Below are positions 30,201-41,825 of a stretch of 64,000 nucleotides of DNA, in pieces. This DNA is from Ahaetulla prasina (Eukaryota > Chordata > Lepidosauria > Squamata > Colubridae): positions 134,320,420-134,384,419 of the forward strand of contig NC_080540.1 in NCBI RefSeq assembly GCF_028640845.1, written 5' to 3'. The stretch's first letter is position 1, and every line of letters starts with the position of its first letter. The notes beneath the pieces were generated by a model, which ran no database searches, was not told the DNA's origin, and saw nothing but the letters and a program-made list of their open reading frames with translations. Both the position numbers and the translations under genes were made by a program.

Positions 30201-32457
30201 AGAAAAATACTGAAAACAAGAAGGAAGGGAAAATAACAAGGTGGGAAGGAAGGAACAAGGGAAAAAAGAAGGGAAGGGAAAAAATACAAAGTCAAAGGAC
30301 TACATAGGGACCAATAGAGAGAAACAAAAAGGGGGGGAAGAGGAAAAAAGGAGAATGGATAGAAATACAGCACAAGCAAAGAAAGCAAGGAATTTTAAGA
30401 AAAAAAGCTAAAAATTGCTAAAGCTTTGTTTCCAAAATTTGTCAATTCTAAATAAAATCAGGGAGCAATTTTTATTAACTGTAATTTAGAGTTCTTAACC
30501 TTGCAACCTTGACTAATGCTGATAGGTGGCTGAAGCCTGCACAGGTTTTTCAACAGATTTCTTTATTTATATTGAAACTGCAAAAACCTTCCCCTGACTT
30601 AGGATTTCTTGAACTTTCCTGTCCTCATTCTGAAGTATAAATTAATATGTGACTCTTGCACATGGAGCAGAATGAGAACAGAATATTTTCTAACAGTAGC
30701 AGTTGGCTACCTTGGTTATAGAACAATTTTAATGTGATTTGTGTGACTATAAAATGTATACAATAATTTTATCCACATAAAACATGAGTAAAGTAGTTTT
30801 CATCCTAAGGTCCTCCAGATATGGACCACCATTCTTATAGTACATACTGCATGAAAAGAAAAGAAAATATTGATGCAAAGGAAAGTGTGTGTGTGTGTGT
30901 CTGTCTGTCTGTCTGTCTATCCTTGTGCATAAATTAAATTTGAGGTACTGGTATGTGTATGATGGCCTATGTCTCCAATAAGAGAAAGAATGGAAAATAA
31001 TATTGCTCTTTTAAAAAAAAATACTTTAAATATTTTTGAAATATTAAATAGTAAAAATAATAGGACTGCACAATTATCTGGATTTGAGGGCAAAATGTGA
31101 TTTGAACATTTCACCTGCATGCTAGAAACCATAAAAAAGCAAAGCCCCATCTGCGGGATGCAGGCGGCATGTGAAATACCCACCCCCCCGCAGTCTGTGG
31201 AAAACCTCTCTCCACGGAACTGGTCCCTGGTGCCCAGAAAGTTGCGGGACGCTGTCGTAGACTAAACATCTTTTTCTGGGATGGTATGCCAGTAGAGGGC
31301 AGTCATACAAACCCTGGCAAAGACACAGGGGCTCCATGTAGCTATTATACTGTAACTTTTTATCCTATGAATCCAGCTCTCTACACAACCATATAAGAGA
31401 GAACAAAATTTAGCATATTTAGCTTCATTGTTAAGACATAGGATACAGATTGCAGTAAATGGAATTGGTAACATGGCATATATTTACCGAATGCAACCTG
31501 AGCAAATTATTTAGCTAAACTTTAATCAAGGAACTCAGTAGTTTCTGTACAGTTGTCCCATTCACATGTTTTTGACAGAGTATGTATTCTCCAGAATGCC
31601 ATTCAGCTCCTGACTAAAAGCTCAGAGCATTTACCCCTTTGACAGGCCAGCAAATTCTTTCCATACATATTTTTTTAGAAATGGCTTTCAAACGAGAAAT
31701 TGCAAAGAGTGATTTGCAAAGAAAATCTATTCAGGTTGGAGCAGTTTGTCTTGACAAAAATATATTGAGCTGCTACAATATTTGCTTCTCTGGAGAATGC
31801 CCTTTATTGTAATGAATACAAGACTGAGTATTAAATGAACTCCATGTCATAGTTAGAAATTTTGCATTAGGAACATATGGTGCTTTCTGTCATTCTTTCT
31901 AGTTCTATTGTTTTTTCCATTGTTGGTATCCTGTGTGCTTTATATGTTTCTAATATTGGTTTAAACATACTATATATTTAATATTTTGTAAACTGGTTTG
32001 GGAAAGTTTTTTTTAATAAAAAATGGAAAAATATATCCAATAGTATGTAAAAAATTTTTTGGAACAAGTAGGTCAAGTTGATACAGCAATACTATCTTCC
32101 CTATAAAGTAATGCTAATTTCCTATTAGAGGACTAATTTACATTATGCCCATATATAATAAATCACAAAATGTACATCAATTTCAGGCATTGGCTTTCTG
32201 ATTGAAGTATCAGTAAAAGACAATAGATATCTGTCTTCATAATTTAAAAGTTTATAAAGATTGATAAGGAAAAATTATCCATCTTGATGATGAATTATTT
32301 TAATTAAAATAAATTAAGCCATTTCTTTTTCACCGTCTTTAGAAAAAAATAGGTTAAGCAACTAATATTACCATTTATACAAATGCTTTAGGACAAAACT
32401 ATAGGAACAGACAATTCTTGACTCTTAATATTTTAAACGAAAGAGAAACCCAACAGG
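30200..32457. other. Intergenic AT-rich region
   Basis: No gene seen. It starts with a ~200-bp purine tract of AAGGGAA phrases. A (GT)n(CTGT)n microsatellite lies at 30881-30921. The block 31138-31262 resembles, on the minus strand, a hAT-like repeat (ggcaccagggacc). Confidence 0.55.
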
Positions 32458-32515
32458 AGTTGTTGTTGTTGTTGTTGTTATTATTATTAATATTATTATT
32501 ATTATTATTATTTAT
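32458..32515. repeat. (TTG)n(TTA)n microsatellite
   Basis: About six GTT units run into TTA/TTAT units, directly beside the L2 3' end that follows; it is probably that element's tail. Confidence 0.9.
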
Positions 32516-32810
32516 TCACATTTTTATACCGCCCTTCTCCGAAGACTCAGGGCGGTGTACAGCAAGTAAAACGACAATAATCCAAAAACAATTTAAAATA
32601 CTATAACAAAATTAAAATTCTAATTAAACTGCTGTATACTTAAAAATATTAGATAAAAATTACAAAAGATAAAAAACCCTGTTAAGAAACCCGCTAAAAT
32701 CCCCAAATATTAAAATCAATCAATCAGGCCAGTCCCGCTTGGTGAAAAAAGAAAGTCTTGAGCTCGCGTTTAAAGGTCTGAAGATCAGGGAGAAGACGGA
32801 GTCCCACCGA
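32516..32810 (-). mobile_element. L2 LINE 3' fragment
   Basis: The stem-loop ACCGCCC...GGGCGGT lies at 32528-32556 on the minus strand, followed by the 3' UTR and the start of the C-terminal coding part (cttgagctcgcgtttaaagg). Confidence 0.8.
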
Positions 32811-33311
32811 ATTCTTTACTTTTTCCCTTTCTGCTGATGGGAGAAATTTTATTATGACAGGGTTACCTGTTCTTCCAGAAAAAAAAGAATCAGCTTGGAA
32901 TTAAAGATCTCTGGTCTCTCTGGTTTTACCAGTCTCTGATCTCTCCAATTCCTACCTGTTATTTCATCCGATGGCTGCTTTTGGTATAAAATACAAACTA
33001 CTAGGAAAGCAGGCAGAGATACCTGTATATAATGGCACCTTTAGTAGCAAGTTTCAGTTATAATACAGATTCTGGTTTCATTTTTTTAATCACATAAAGG
33101 TTATTAGCATTTTTCAAGAAGCTTTTAATCTACAATCCATTGAAATACTGTCCTTCACCATTATGTAGGAATGAAAAGGAAAAACAATGAAAAACAATGC
33201 CGAATGACAAGAGACAAACCCCCCATATTTCAGGGTTGTGTATTTAGAACTTGTTCATGACTACAGCATGATAAAGATTGAGCAAATCTATGCATTAGGG
33301 ATGGTTCATAG

Positions 33312-33598
33312 CAGTGGGGTTTCAAAATCTTTTACTACCGGTTCTGTGGGTGTGGCTTAGTGGACGTGGCTTGGAGGGCGAGGCAGGGGAAAGATATTGT
33401 AAACTCTCCATTCCCACCCCTCTCCAGGGGAAGGTTACTGCAAAATCCCCATTTCCTCCCGATCAGCTGGGACTTGGGAGGCAGAGAATAGATGGGAGCG
33501 GGGCCAGTCAGAATTTTTACTACCGGTTCTCCGAACTACTCAAAATTTCTGCTACCGGTTCTCCAGAACTGGTCAGAACCTGCTGAAACCCACCTCTG
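33312..33598 (+). mobile_element. hAT-type MITE with TSD GTTCATAG
   Basis: Left end CAGTGGGGTTTCA; right end TGAAACCCACCTCTG, its inverted partner. Both flanks read GTTCATAG (33304-33311 and 33599-33606). The interior contains ctactaccggttctgtgggtgtggc and the tandem phrases gctaccggttctccagaac. Confidence 0.92.
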
Positions 33599-33712
33599 GT
33601 TCATAGTTTTGAGCCAACTTACTGGTATATTTGGAATTATGAAATGGGACATGGGGATACATAATAGAGTTGTTGAAGAGGGATGACATTTTCAAAATGG
33701 CTGCCCTAATAG

Positions 33713-33955
33713 CAGGGGTGAAATTCAAAAATTTTCCCTACTGGTTCTGTGGGCGTGGCTTGGTGGGCATGGCAGGGGAAGGATATTGCAAAATCTCCAT
33801 TCATATCCCACTACAGGGGAAGGATACTGCAAAATCTCCATTCCCACCCCATTCTGGGGCCAGCCAGAGGTGGTATTTGCCAGTTCTCCGAACTACTCAA
33901 AATTTCCGCTACCAGTTCTCCAGAACCTGTTAGAACCTGCTGGATTTCACCCCTG
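33713..33955 (+). mobile_element. hAT-type MITE with TSD CCTAATAG
   Basis: A compact 243-bp copy with terminal repeats CAGGGGTGAAAT and ATTTCACCCCTG (12 of 12 complementary) and exact flanks CCTAATAG (33705-33712, 33956-33963). The phrase ggggaaggatattgcaaaatctcc occurs twice inside. It is the best reference copy of the family here. Confidence 0.95.
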
Positions 33956-34535
33956 CCTAATAGGTAAAAATATTCCCAAACCCACTTTTTTCAAAAGGCA
34001 AACCGGTGTACTTGTCCTGCTCCCACTTCCCAATGCTTATTATCTTTTACACTCCTACCTTCACCCCCAGCTCTGGAGAAGGTGGGCCCATTTCCAAATG
34101 AAGCACTGTCTGTCCCTATCCTCTAAGAATTTCTGTGATGTTTATGCAGATACAATTATGTATTTGGAAATAAAGATGGTGATGAGTGATGGTACTTCAC
34201 TTTGCAGCAGTCATCAACCCATTGTGTGGTTGTAAATGAAATAATAATTTTGAAAGATGAGGTAGGATACTAAGCAAACATTAAGAGAGTACCTGAAGTA
34301 CTTTGGTGTCCACTTGGTGTCCACTTCAACAAATTATCATATTATGTGTGTGTATTGAAAACATTCAAAAAAGTCAGGCCATATTTATAATTGTTAAAAA
34401 AACAATTATCTTATCTAGAAAATTATAATCTATTAATACTTGGCAAGATATTAAAAAGTGTGGCATATCACAGAAATTGGCTATATCAGATATTAATACT
34501 AGAAGTTAGTATTTAATAATAGAACAATTGATAAT

Positions 34536-35277
34536 TCAGAAACGCTATTTATGTGAACTTTTTCCTCACAATGGAAGTTAAATTAGCATCCTAGGTAGTC
34601 TTCATAGTTCTAACAAGAAGACAGGTCTGTTATTTCCCCCAATTTACTGTACTCTGGATCAGGGGTGGGCTGCTGCTGGTTCGCAAATGTGACCATGCAT
34701 GCCAGTGGTGGGATTCAAATTCCTAAGAGGACTCTAAGGGCATAAGAGCACAAACGTGCCTACCGTTCCTGTCCTACTGTTTCTTCCCCTATGTATATAT
34801 ATGTTTTTAGTACCTCGTTTCTCCTCATATATACGTTCACATATTATAAAACCCTTTATGCAACGCTTGTATATATATATATTGTTATATTGTTATGACA
34901 AATAAATAAATAAATAAATTAAATAAATAAATAAATAAATAAATTCTCTGCCTCCCAAGACCTAGTTGATCAGGAGGAAATTGCAGTATCCTTCCCCTGG
35001 AGTTCGGAGAGAATAGAGACTTTACAGTATCCTTCTCCTGCCATGTCCACCAAGCCACACCCACCAAGCCACGCCCACAGAACCGGTAGTAAAAAAATTT
35101 GAATCCCATCACTGGCATGCATGGTCACATTTGCGAACCAGCAGCAGCCCACCCCTGATCCAGAGTACAGTAAATAGGGGGAAATAACAGACCTTCTTGT
35201 TGGAACTATGAAGACTACCTAGGATGCTAATTTAACTTCCATTGTGAGGTAAAAGTTCACATAAATAGCGTTTCTGA
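34536..35277. repeat. Large inverted repeat (arms 34536-34702 and 35115-35277)
   Basis: The left arm runs from TCAGAAACGCTATTTATGTG through the flank and the first ~43 bp of the hAT element. The right arm is nearly its exact reverse complement over about 165 bp (for example GGATGCTAATTTAACTTCC). The mate of the host flank therefore lies inside the element at 34660-35591. Few mismatches suggest a recent event. Confidence 0.95.
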
Positions 35278-35591
35278 AAGTGGTGAGGTCAACCATGGAC
35301 AGTTTTTGAGTAAAGCCTTTGGGGTTATGAGAAGAAACCACAGAGTCAGAATAGATGGGGGTGGGGCCAGTCAGAGGTGGTATTTACCGGTTCTCTGAAC
35401 TACTCAAAATTTCGGCTACCGGTTCTCCAGAACTGGTCAGAACCTGCTGAATACCACCTCTGAGGCCTGCGGCATAGAAAAACTGGTGATTATATAGGAC
35501 ATGATAGCACCATGGTGGGTAGGTGGGGCCAGCCCTGGTCAGAACTACCGGTTCGCCCAAACTGGTCCGAACTGGCAGCAGCCCACCACTG
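34660..35591. mobile_element. hAT-type element with TSD CTCTGGAT and nested insertions
   Basis: Left end CAGGGGTGGGCTGCTGCTGG; right end CAGCAGCCCACCACTG. The exact 8-bp duplication CTCTGGAT sits at 34652-34659 and 35592-35599. Inside are a second hAT end pair (CAGTGGTGGGATTCAAATT at 34703, AATTTGAATCCCATCACTG ending 35114), a LINE 3' fragment with an (AAAT)n tail at about 34742-34945, the inverted copy of the left flank, and a partial MITE at 35372-35462. Confidence 0.8.
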
Positions 35592-35599
35592 CTCTGGAT

Positions 35600-37850
35600 G
35601 TATTACTGTTTCTCCATAGTTGACAATCATTGGTAATCTTGACACATCTGGAGGATAACAACTTGTGGTGGAGCCCGTTTCATAGCTACAGTTCTATAGT
35701 AGTTCTGTTTAATATGGGCCAGAGTTTCATACATTCAGACATCACCTTTTTTATATCCATCAGACCATCAATTCCTTCAGGTTTTTAAAACCTGAATAGC
35801 CATAATTGCTTATTGTTCTCTATATTTATACAGAATCTTTGCAGATGCAATTTTGGAGGATAAAGGTCTTATCAAATTGCAGGACTGTATCACTACAGTT
35901 TCGTTCTTGCTCTACTTAAATTTGGCTTCTGCTGACTTTTGCAAAAGTGTTTCTTACAGTATGTGTGAAACTCAAAGGAAACAAGTTTCTTTCCCACTGC
36001 AGCTTTGGAAGGTGAAATCAATCTGATCCAGGGTCTCTTGAGACTTTTTACTAGGTACAATAGTTCATACTTCGCCTTATCTCTAGCTTTGAAGTGTGCT
36101 GCAGTATTCCTCTTCCCAGGCACCTAAGCAAGAAACAGCTGTGAGTGCAACTTTCCTGCATCAGCATTTTCAGCCCAGACCTCACTGCTCCTTACAATTT
36201 CCGCAGTTTTGAGAAAGTGTAGACACAGCAAAGACTTAACACAACTGTTAAGGGGAGGGAGGTACTTCTTAAAGAGGAGGGACAGCACCAGAAGGTGGGC
36301 ATCAAGAAATACTGGCTCATTATTAATGAAATGAAAAACAAGACTTATAACTTGCAACTCATGGCAATTCCCATATGATGTATAAACTAGGTAAATTAAT
36401 GATTCAACTGTGACAGGTTCAATTTCCTGGCAGATAGCTATAGGCATTTCACCCACATAATACAGTTTTTGTTTTATTGATGAAGGGAAATTAAGAGCTA
36501 TTAGAATTTCAGTTGCTTGAGCATATCTGACTCTTTGGGGGGAATGCAGATAAACGGCAAAGGCTATTCTTAGAGATGCCTGGTCCTAAGCCAATTTAGT
36601 CAGTTCTGTGAATAACTTACTTGTCCAAAGTCTGTATGTGACTGAATATCTATGCGAGAAATGAGGAACTATCTGATATGTGTTAGGAATTGGTCTATGG
36701 AATAGGAAGCAAAAGCAACTTGACAGTTTAGGTAAACACCTACAGACTAAAAAGACACAACACACAAACATGGCTGCAGGCTAACATTTTCTCTCTCTTG
36801 CTTCCCTTTTAATACCACAAGCCTGGACTTACAGGGTTCTGATAAGCAGGGATAGCTGCAGAACTATTAAATGATTAATTTCTTTGCTCACTATGAATGA
36901 AGAAAGCACTATTGAGGAAAATACTGTGAGGAAAAGGTTTGAAAACTTTCTAGTAAGCAAGTCTCCGTCTAGAAAAATTTAAAGTGCTGGCTAGATAATA
37001 AAAACTGTCTGGCATTCCATACAGTGTCTAAAAAGATATTATAAGGCCATTTTCTCTAAAGTCATTTATGGCATCTTATAGCCTCATTCAAACATCGCTG
37101 TGCTAATAACAGTAATGAAGCTTTATATTGCCACAACAATGGCTGATGTTGCTATAAAATGCTATAAAACACTAATGAAGAAATGGCCCAAGTCTTACAA
37201 ATTTGGAGGCATCAGCTACAAGACTTGCTCTTTGGAACCTTCCAGGACTCTTTTGGCACCAAAGTACCCCGTTGGATATATCTTTCTAATGACTTTGTAA
37301 ACAACCAGCACTTATCTTCCCCCCTTCCTTTCGCCCCCTTTTCTAAGGATCTAGTTGAGAAATAGCGGACCCTGGCCCTGCGGGAAAACCAGGATGAGTG
37401 TAGTTGAGAAATACTGGCAACTCACACGTCTCTCTACTCTGGAATATGCAGGCTAACCTTAGACAGCAGTACCTCCGCGCCTATGCAAAAATTTTGCCCC
37501 AGCTGGGGGCAATCAATCTCAAAGAGGAAAGCACTTGTGCCGCTTCTTTTAAAATGGATTTTTATTCTTCAGCAGGGATATTGCAATATTTGGATTTAGT
37601 GTCGTGTAATTCTTGTCACCCAATTGGTTTATTTTTCAGTCTAAAACTACGCTTATCTTTTTTTTTAAATCAAAGTTTCCAAATATTCTTGTTTCAGTCT
37701 CGCTTCCGAAAAGTCAGGGATACCTAACTGCACTTTTTTTTTTGTGGGGGGGAAACTACAGAACCCACCAGGGTTACTTACTGCTTCTTCCATCTATTTT
37801 TTCGCAAAACCGGCTTCTTTCAGGAAATAGCTATTTGTAGCTCCCCCACC
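35600..37850. other. Intergenic region upstream of MAFG
   Basis: No recognised gene. Two consecutive minus-strand frames (36456-36124 and 36123-35893) are in the same frame and separated by one stop. They show no family motif. Confidence 0.5.
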
Positions 37851-37899
37851 CCCCAAAATAGGAAACTCTTTTGAATTGTAAAACCCAGCTAGTCGAGGC

Positions 37900-39200
37900 T
37901 GATCCTATCACAGCCTCCCGTTCGCTGTCTGGCACCAAACGCTTCACAATGGGGGGGACGGAGGGGGGGGGGCTACGCGTGGAACGCGGCTCTGTCTCGC
38001 GCCACCTCGGTCCTTCGGCTTCAGCCTCGACATTCTGGACCCGCCCCAGCACCGCGCGCGCGCGCGCCCTCCTGGCACGTGAGCCACTTGTTTTTCCCAC
38101 CAGCTTCGCAGCCGCGCTCCCGCCAGCTGTTATTGTTCTGAGGGGTGGGGTGGGAGGAGGGAAGAGAAGAGAAGAGCCGAGCGGAGGGAACCTTTCTGGC
38201 CGCCTCCCCCTTTAAGGCTAGGGGCGGCTGCACCGAAACGGCTTCATGAATGGAGGCACGTGACCCAAACATCACGTGACGTGTCCGTGAGCGGCGGTAG
38301 CGGCGGACCCCGGACTCCTCAGTCCCTGTGTGCGTGGCGGCCTCCCCCCTCCCCGCCCCGGACCCCCCCCTCCGGAGGCACCGAGCGGAGGGTGAGAGCT
38401 TGCACGGGGCGGTCCAGGGCCCCGGATCCCCTTTGGAGGAGTGGGGGTGGGGAGGAAGGCTAGTGACCCCCCCCTCCCCAGCAAGAGCGGGAGGAAGAAA
38501 GAAAGGAAAGGGAGGTGGAGAAGGGAGGAGGAGGAGGAGGTGGAGAAGCAAAAGGGAATTAATGCGTGGTGGTGGTGCTGGGGATCCCTTAGGGCTGCTC
38601 CTTTCCCCGGACGATCGGCTTCTGGAGTTGCATTCCTCCCCGCGGTGTTTTATTTTTGGAAAAAAGCGCCTCCTGATCTAGTGGACTCGGGCTGCCGGGA
38701 GCGCGATCGCGGCTATCTCGCTCTCTTCCCCCCCACCCACGGCTGTTCCCACCCGGGAATGTTCTGGCGGGCTCGGCGGAGGGTGCGAGTGTCAGGGCGG
38801 AGAGGCTGAGAGGGCGAGGTGAGCCTGGCGGGGACCGTATTTCTCCCGTCTTCTCCTCCTCCGCTTGCCGACTTCCTTTTTCCGTGGCTGACAGGTGGGT
38901 GGGTTTCCCTCCTCCCCCCCTCCCTGCCCGTTTCCTTCTGGAGTGGGTCTGCGGCGTGGGTGGCCGTCCTTGTTGCCCGCGGCGGCAGGTCGCGCGGGAG
39001 AGAGAGAAATGCCGTCGCTCCCCGGCTCGTCTCTTTTTTCCGGGATCGTCGTGATGGTTTGAGTTTTCCTTCTGCGGAGGTGGGGTGGAAAGAAGAAGAA
39101 GAAGAAAAAAAAGTCGGGCCCTTCCCCGCTTCTTCTTGGACTACCTAAGCGTTGAGTGCGCTCTCGCCATCTGGGAAAGTAGCCGGGGAGGGAGGTAAGC
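37900..39200 (+). promoter_or_regulatory. MAFG: MAFG CpG-rich promoter and non-coding first exon(s)
   Basis: A GC- and CpG-rich island with three CACGTG E-boxes (38076-38081, 38257-38262, 38273-38278); the last lies in the palindrome TCACGTGA. A plausible first-exon donor, GGAG followed by GTGAGAG, lies at 38392, and an alternative GGAG followed by GTAAGC at 39195. Both can splice to the acceptor at 46119. Which first exon is used cannot be read from sequence alone. Confidence 0.7.
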
Positions 39201-39291
39201 CGTTTCCCCGCACGCCGAAAGTCTCTCTCTGTATGTGTGTGCGGCTCCGAGGACGTGCAGCCATGTCTGCGAGTGTGAAAAGGGCTTGCCG

Positions 39292-39304
39292 TGCTGACTC
39301 ATCA
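39292..39304 (-). promoter_or_regulatory. NF-E2/NRF2-small Maf site 1
   Basis: TGCTGACTCATCA. Its complement contains ATGAGTCAGCA, an exact match to the CNC-sMaf consensus RTGASTCAGCA. It lies in the 5' part of the MAFG locus. Confidence 0.75.
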
Positions 39305-39454
39305 GGTGTCTGGGAACGGAGGAAAGGGCTGAATGTTTTTGGGGTGGGGCTGAGGAGCGGGGGGGGGTGTTTCACAGAGTGTACGGCTGAGGTGGACTGA
39401 ATTACCCCGTTGTATCTCCTGGCTGCAGCCTTCTGTGTGCGGGAGTCCAGACAC

Positions 39455-39467
39455 TGCTGACTCATCA
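39455..39467 (-). promoter_or_regulatory. NF-E2/NRF2-small Maf site 2
   Basis: A second identical 13-mer, TGCTGACTCATCA, 163 bp from the first. A related 13-mer, TGCTGATTCATCA, with one change at the core, follows at 39580-39592. Confidence 0.75.
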
Positions 39468-41040
39468 ACATGAGGTCACCCATAAGTATATGCTGCACAC
39501 ATACACACAAAACGGAATGGGGGCTAACTAGGGCTAAGGGAACGCGGCAAAGGAAAAAGGGGAACCCAAACAGATAAATTGCTGATTCATCATTTTGTGG
39601 GGTAGTCAGACTTGACCTCAGATCCCCTTTCTTTCAGCTATTGGTCTATTAAGTCCTTGTGAGGGTTGCTGACCCTTAGCATTACTCTAGTGCTGTGTGT
39701 GTTTGTAGTGAACAAGAAGGTAGGGGAGAGTGTGAATATGAACTTGGTAAAAATGGTTTATGGGGCTATTGGAAATCCTTCAGGGAATGAATTGATAGAG
39801 CTGCTGGGGTGTCCTTATACTCTGTGCACACAGATCCTGACGCTCTTGTTTTGGGTAGTAAAATTGTAGGTCCTGAAAACCATAGCTTTGTGGGAGCGCT
39901 CCTTCTGTTGTAGTTCACGTTGTCTCTTAGACGAACAATGTTTTTAAGAGCTCTGGAAAAAAATCTTGGCATGTTGTTTTGCAGAAATGCAAAGGACATA
40001 GAAATGCAGTTCTGGATGGCTCATTTGTATACCAAAGCACAGATGTGCAACAAGTGCATCCGGTTCTCTGTTGAGTCCCTTCTGGGAAATTCTCACAGCA
40101 GAGCTCTTCCATTCTCACCTACAGAGGGCAGTTTGTCCTCTGTCAGTCTGATAATGCTTAGGTATTAATGATATATATAAATTTGAATAGGAAAGGCATA
40201 CTAATTATCTGTAAATGAATTAAAAGAGCTAGCCATTTTAGCTCGATGTCTTTTCAACCGAGATTTTTTTTCTTGTGATTCTAAAATATTTTTTTTTGTG
40301 ATACATCTGTTTTGAGAAAAATGAATAGTTAAGATATTATAAACCAGTCTTATCTGATATAGGGCAAAAATAATTAGGTGGACATAATTTAAAAACTGAA
40401 ATGCCACTCATTATTTCTCTATTATCTCAAATTGGAGATAAATAGACCAGAAGACATAAGTGCTGAAATTATTTGACTAACTCAGTGTGCATTGACTACA
40501 GAATTGCAATTCCTTGTGTGGCTGTGGCTCACAGAAAGGAAACTGTGATTTATTCAGAAACAGAAATTCATAGATATGAAGGGAGCTTTGTTTTTGATAT
40601 AAAAATGAATTTCAATTATAGGAATGGTATGAGGCTGACAGTCTTCTAGATATGTAAGAAAAGTAGAATTTTGATTTCCATTCTGCTGAGTAAGAGGTAT
40701 AGTGATAGAAAGCAAGTTGAAACATTAGGTGCATTTGAGAGATTTTGCCTGAGGCAAGTCATGTTGATTTGGAGGAGGCAATATTCCCTAGTGATGGTAT
40801 CTTTCTGGATATTTTACAGGGCAAGCATTTTCTTCTACATTCTTTTGCCCAGTTAAGAGCACTAGCTAAAATGTCAATGTAAGTTTAGGAAGCCAGTTGG
40901 GAAGTTATTTGTAGACACGTTTCTGTAAATGTATGAGCAGCAGAGCCATATACGTGTAGATGGAAACAAGATAGTGTCAATACTACTTTTTATACTTCAC
41001 TTCTGGAAAAACCTCCTACATGGGTATACCCTCCAGCTTC

Positions 41041-41825
41041 TGATTTATTTATTTATTTGTCAACAAGTACAAGGAAATAAGTAACAGTATAGACATAGAC
41101 ATGGACACATGAAAAAAATTGGCACAAATAAAAGGATATAAATTGGCAAAACATAGCCATAAATACATAGAATGATTACATATAATTGGGAACAGTAGGA
41201 CAGGGATGGAAGGCACGCTGGTGCGCTTATCCACCCCACTTAGGGACCTCTTAAGAAACATGAAAGGTCCACTATAGACAGTTTAAGGTAAAAGGTATGG
41301 GGATTAGCGAGACTAACAACAGGATCAGGTAGAATGTTCCAGACATTTACTACTCTATTGCAGAAGTCATATTTCCTACAATCAAGATTAGAGGGAATTA
41401 CATTGAGTTTGAATCTATTGATAGCCCTTGTGTTATTATGTTTGAAATTAAAGTACTCATTTACAGGTAGGACGTTTTGGTAAATAATCTTATGAACTAA
41501 GCATAGGTCAGAATGTAGACGGCATAGTTTGAGGCTATCCAGACCTAAAATTTCAAGCCTGGTAGTATAGGGAATTTTATTTTGAGCAGATTTGAGTACT
41601 TTTCTAATAAAATATCTCTGGACCCTCTCTAATGTATTGGTGTCTGATATACAGTGAGGGTTCCAGGCAGATGAGCAGTATTCAAGTATAGGTCTGGCAA
41701 AGGTTTTATATGCCCTAGTTTGAAGTATAGCGTTACCAGAGAGAAAACTTTGTAAAATAAGATTGACAACTCTTAATGCCCTTTTTGCAACGATGTTACA
41801 GTGATTCTCCCCTGTAGCCTGTTTT
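41041..41825 (-). pseudogene. CR1/L3-type LINE 3' end in MAFG intron 1
   Basis: On the minus strand it encodes in degenerate frames the RT thumb/C-terminal part (ILEYCSSAWNPH, LERVQRYFIRKVL, LGLDSLKLCRLHSDL), then a 3' UTR and a short (AAAT)n tail at its + strand start. This is the CR1/L3 pattern and is distinct from the L2 copies. Confidence 0.75.

Noticed and set aside
35893..36456. Two same-frame minus-strand frames separated by one stop
   Set aside because: No recognised domain, no CpG context and no splice support. Composition is compatible with chance.
38021..38809. 176-codon and shorter frames in the GC island
   Set aside because: Proline/arginine-rich frames in a CpG island, overlapping on both strands. 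This is MAFG promoter and 5' UTR sequence.
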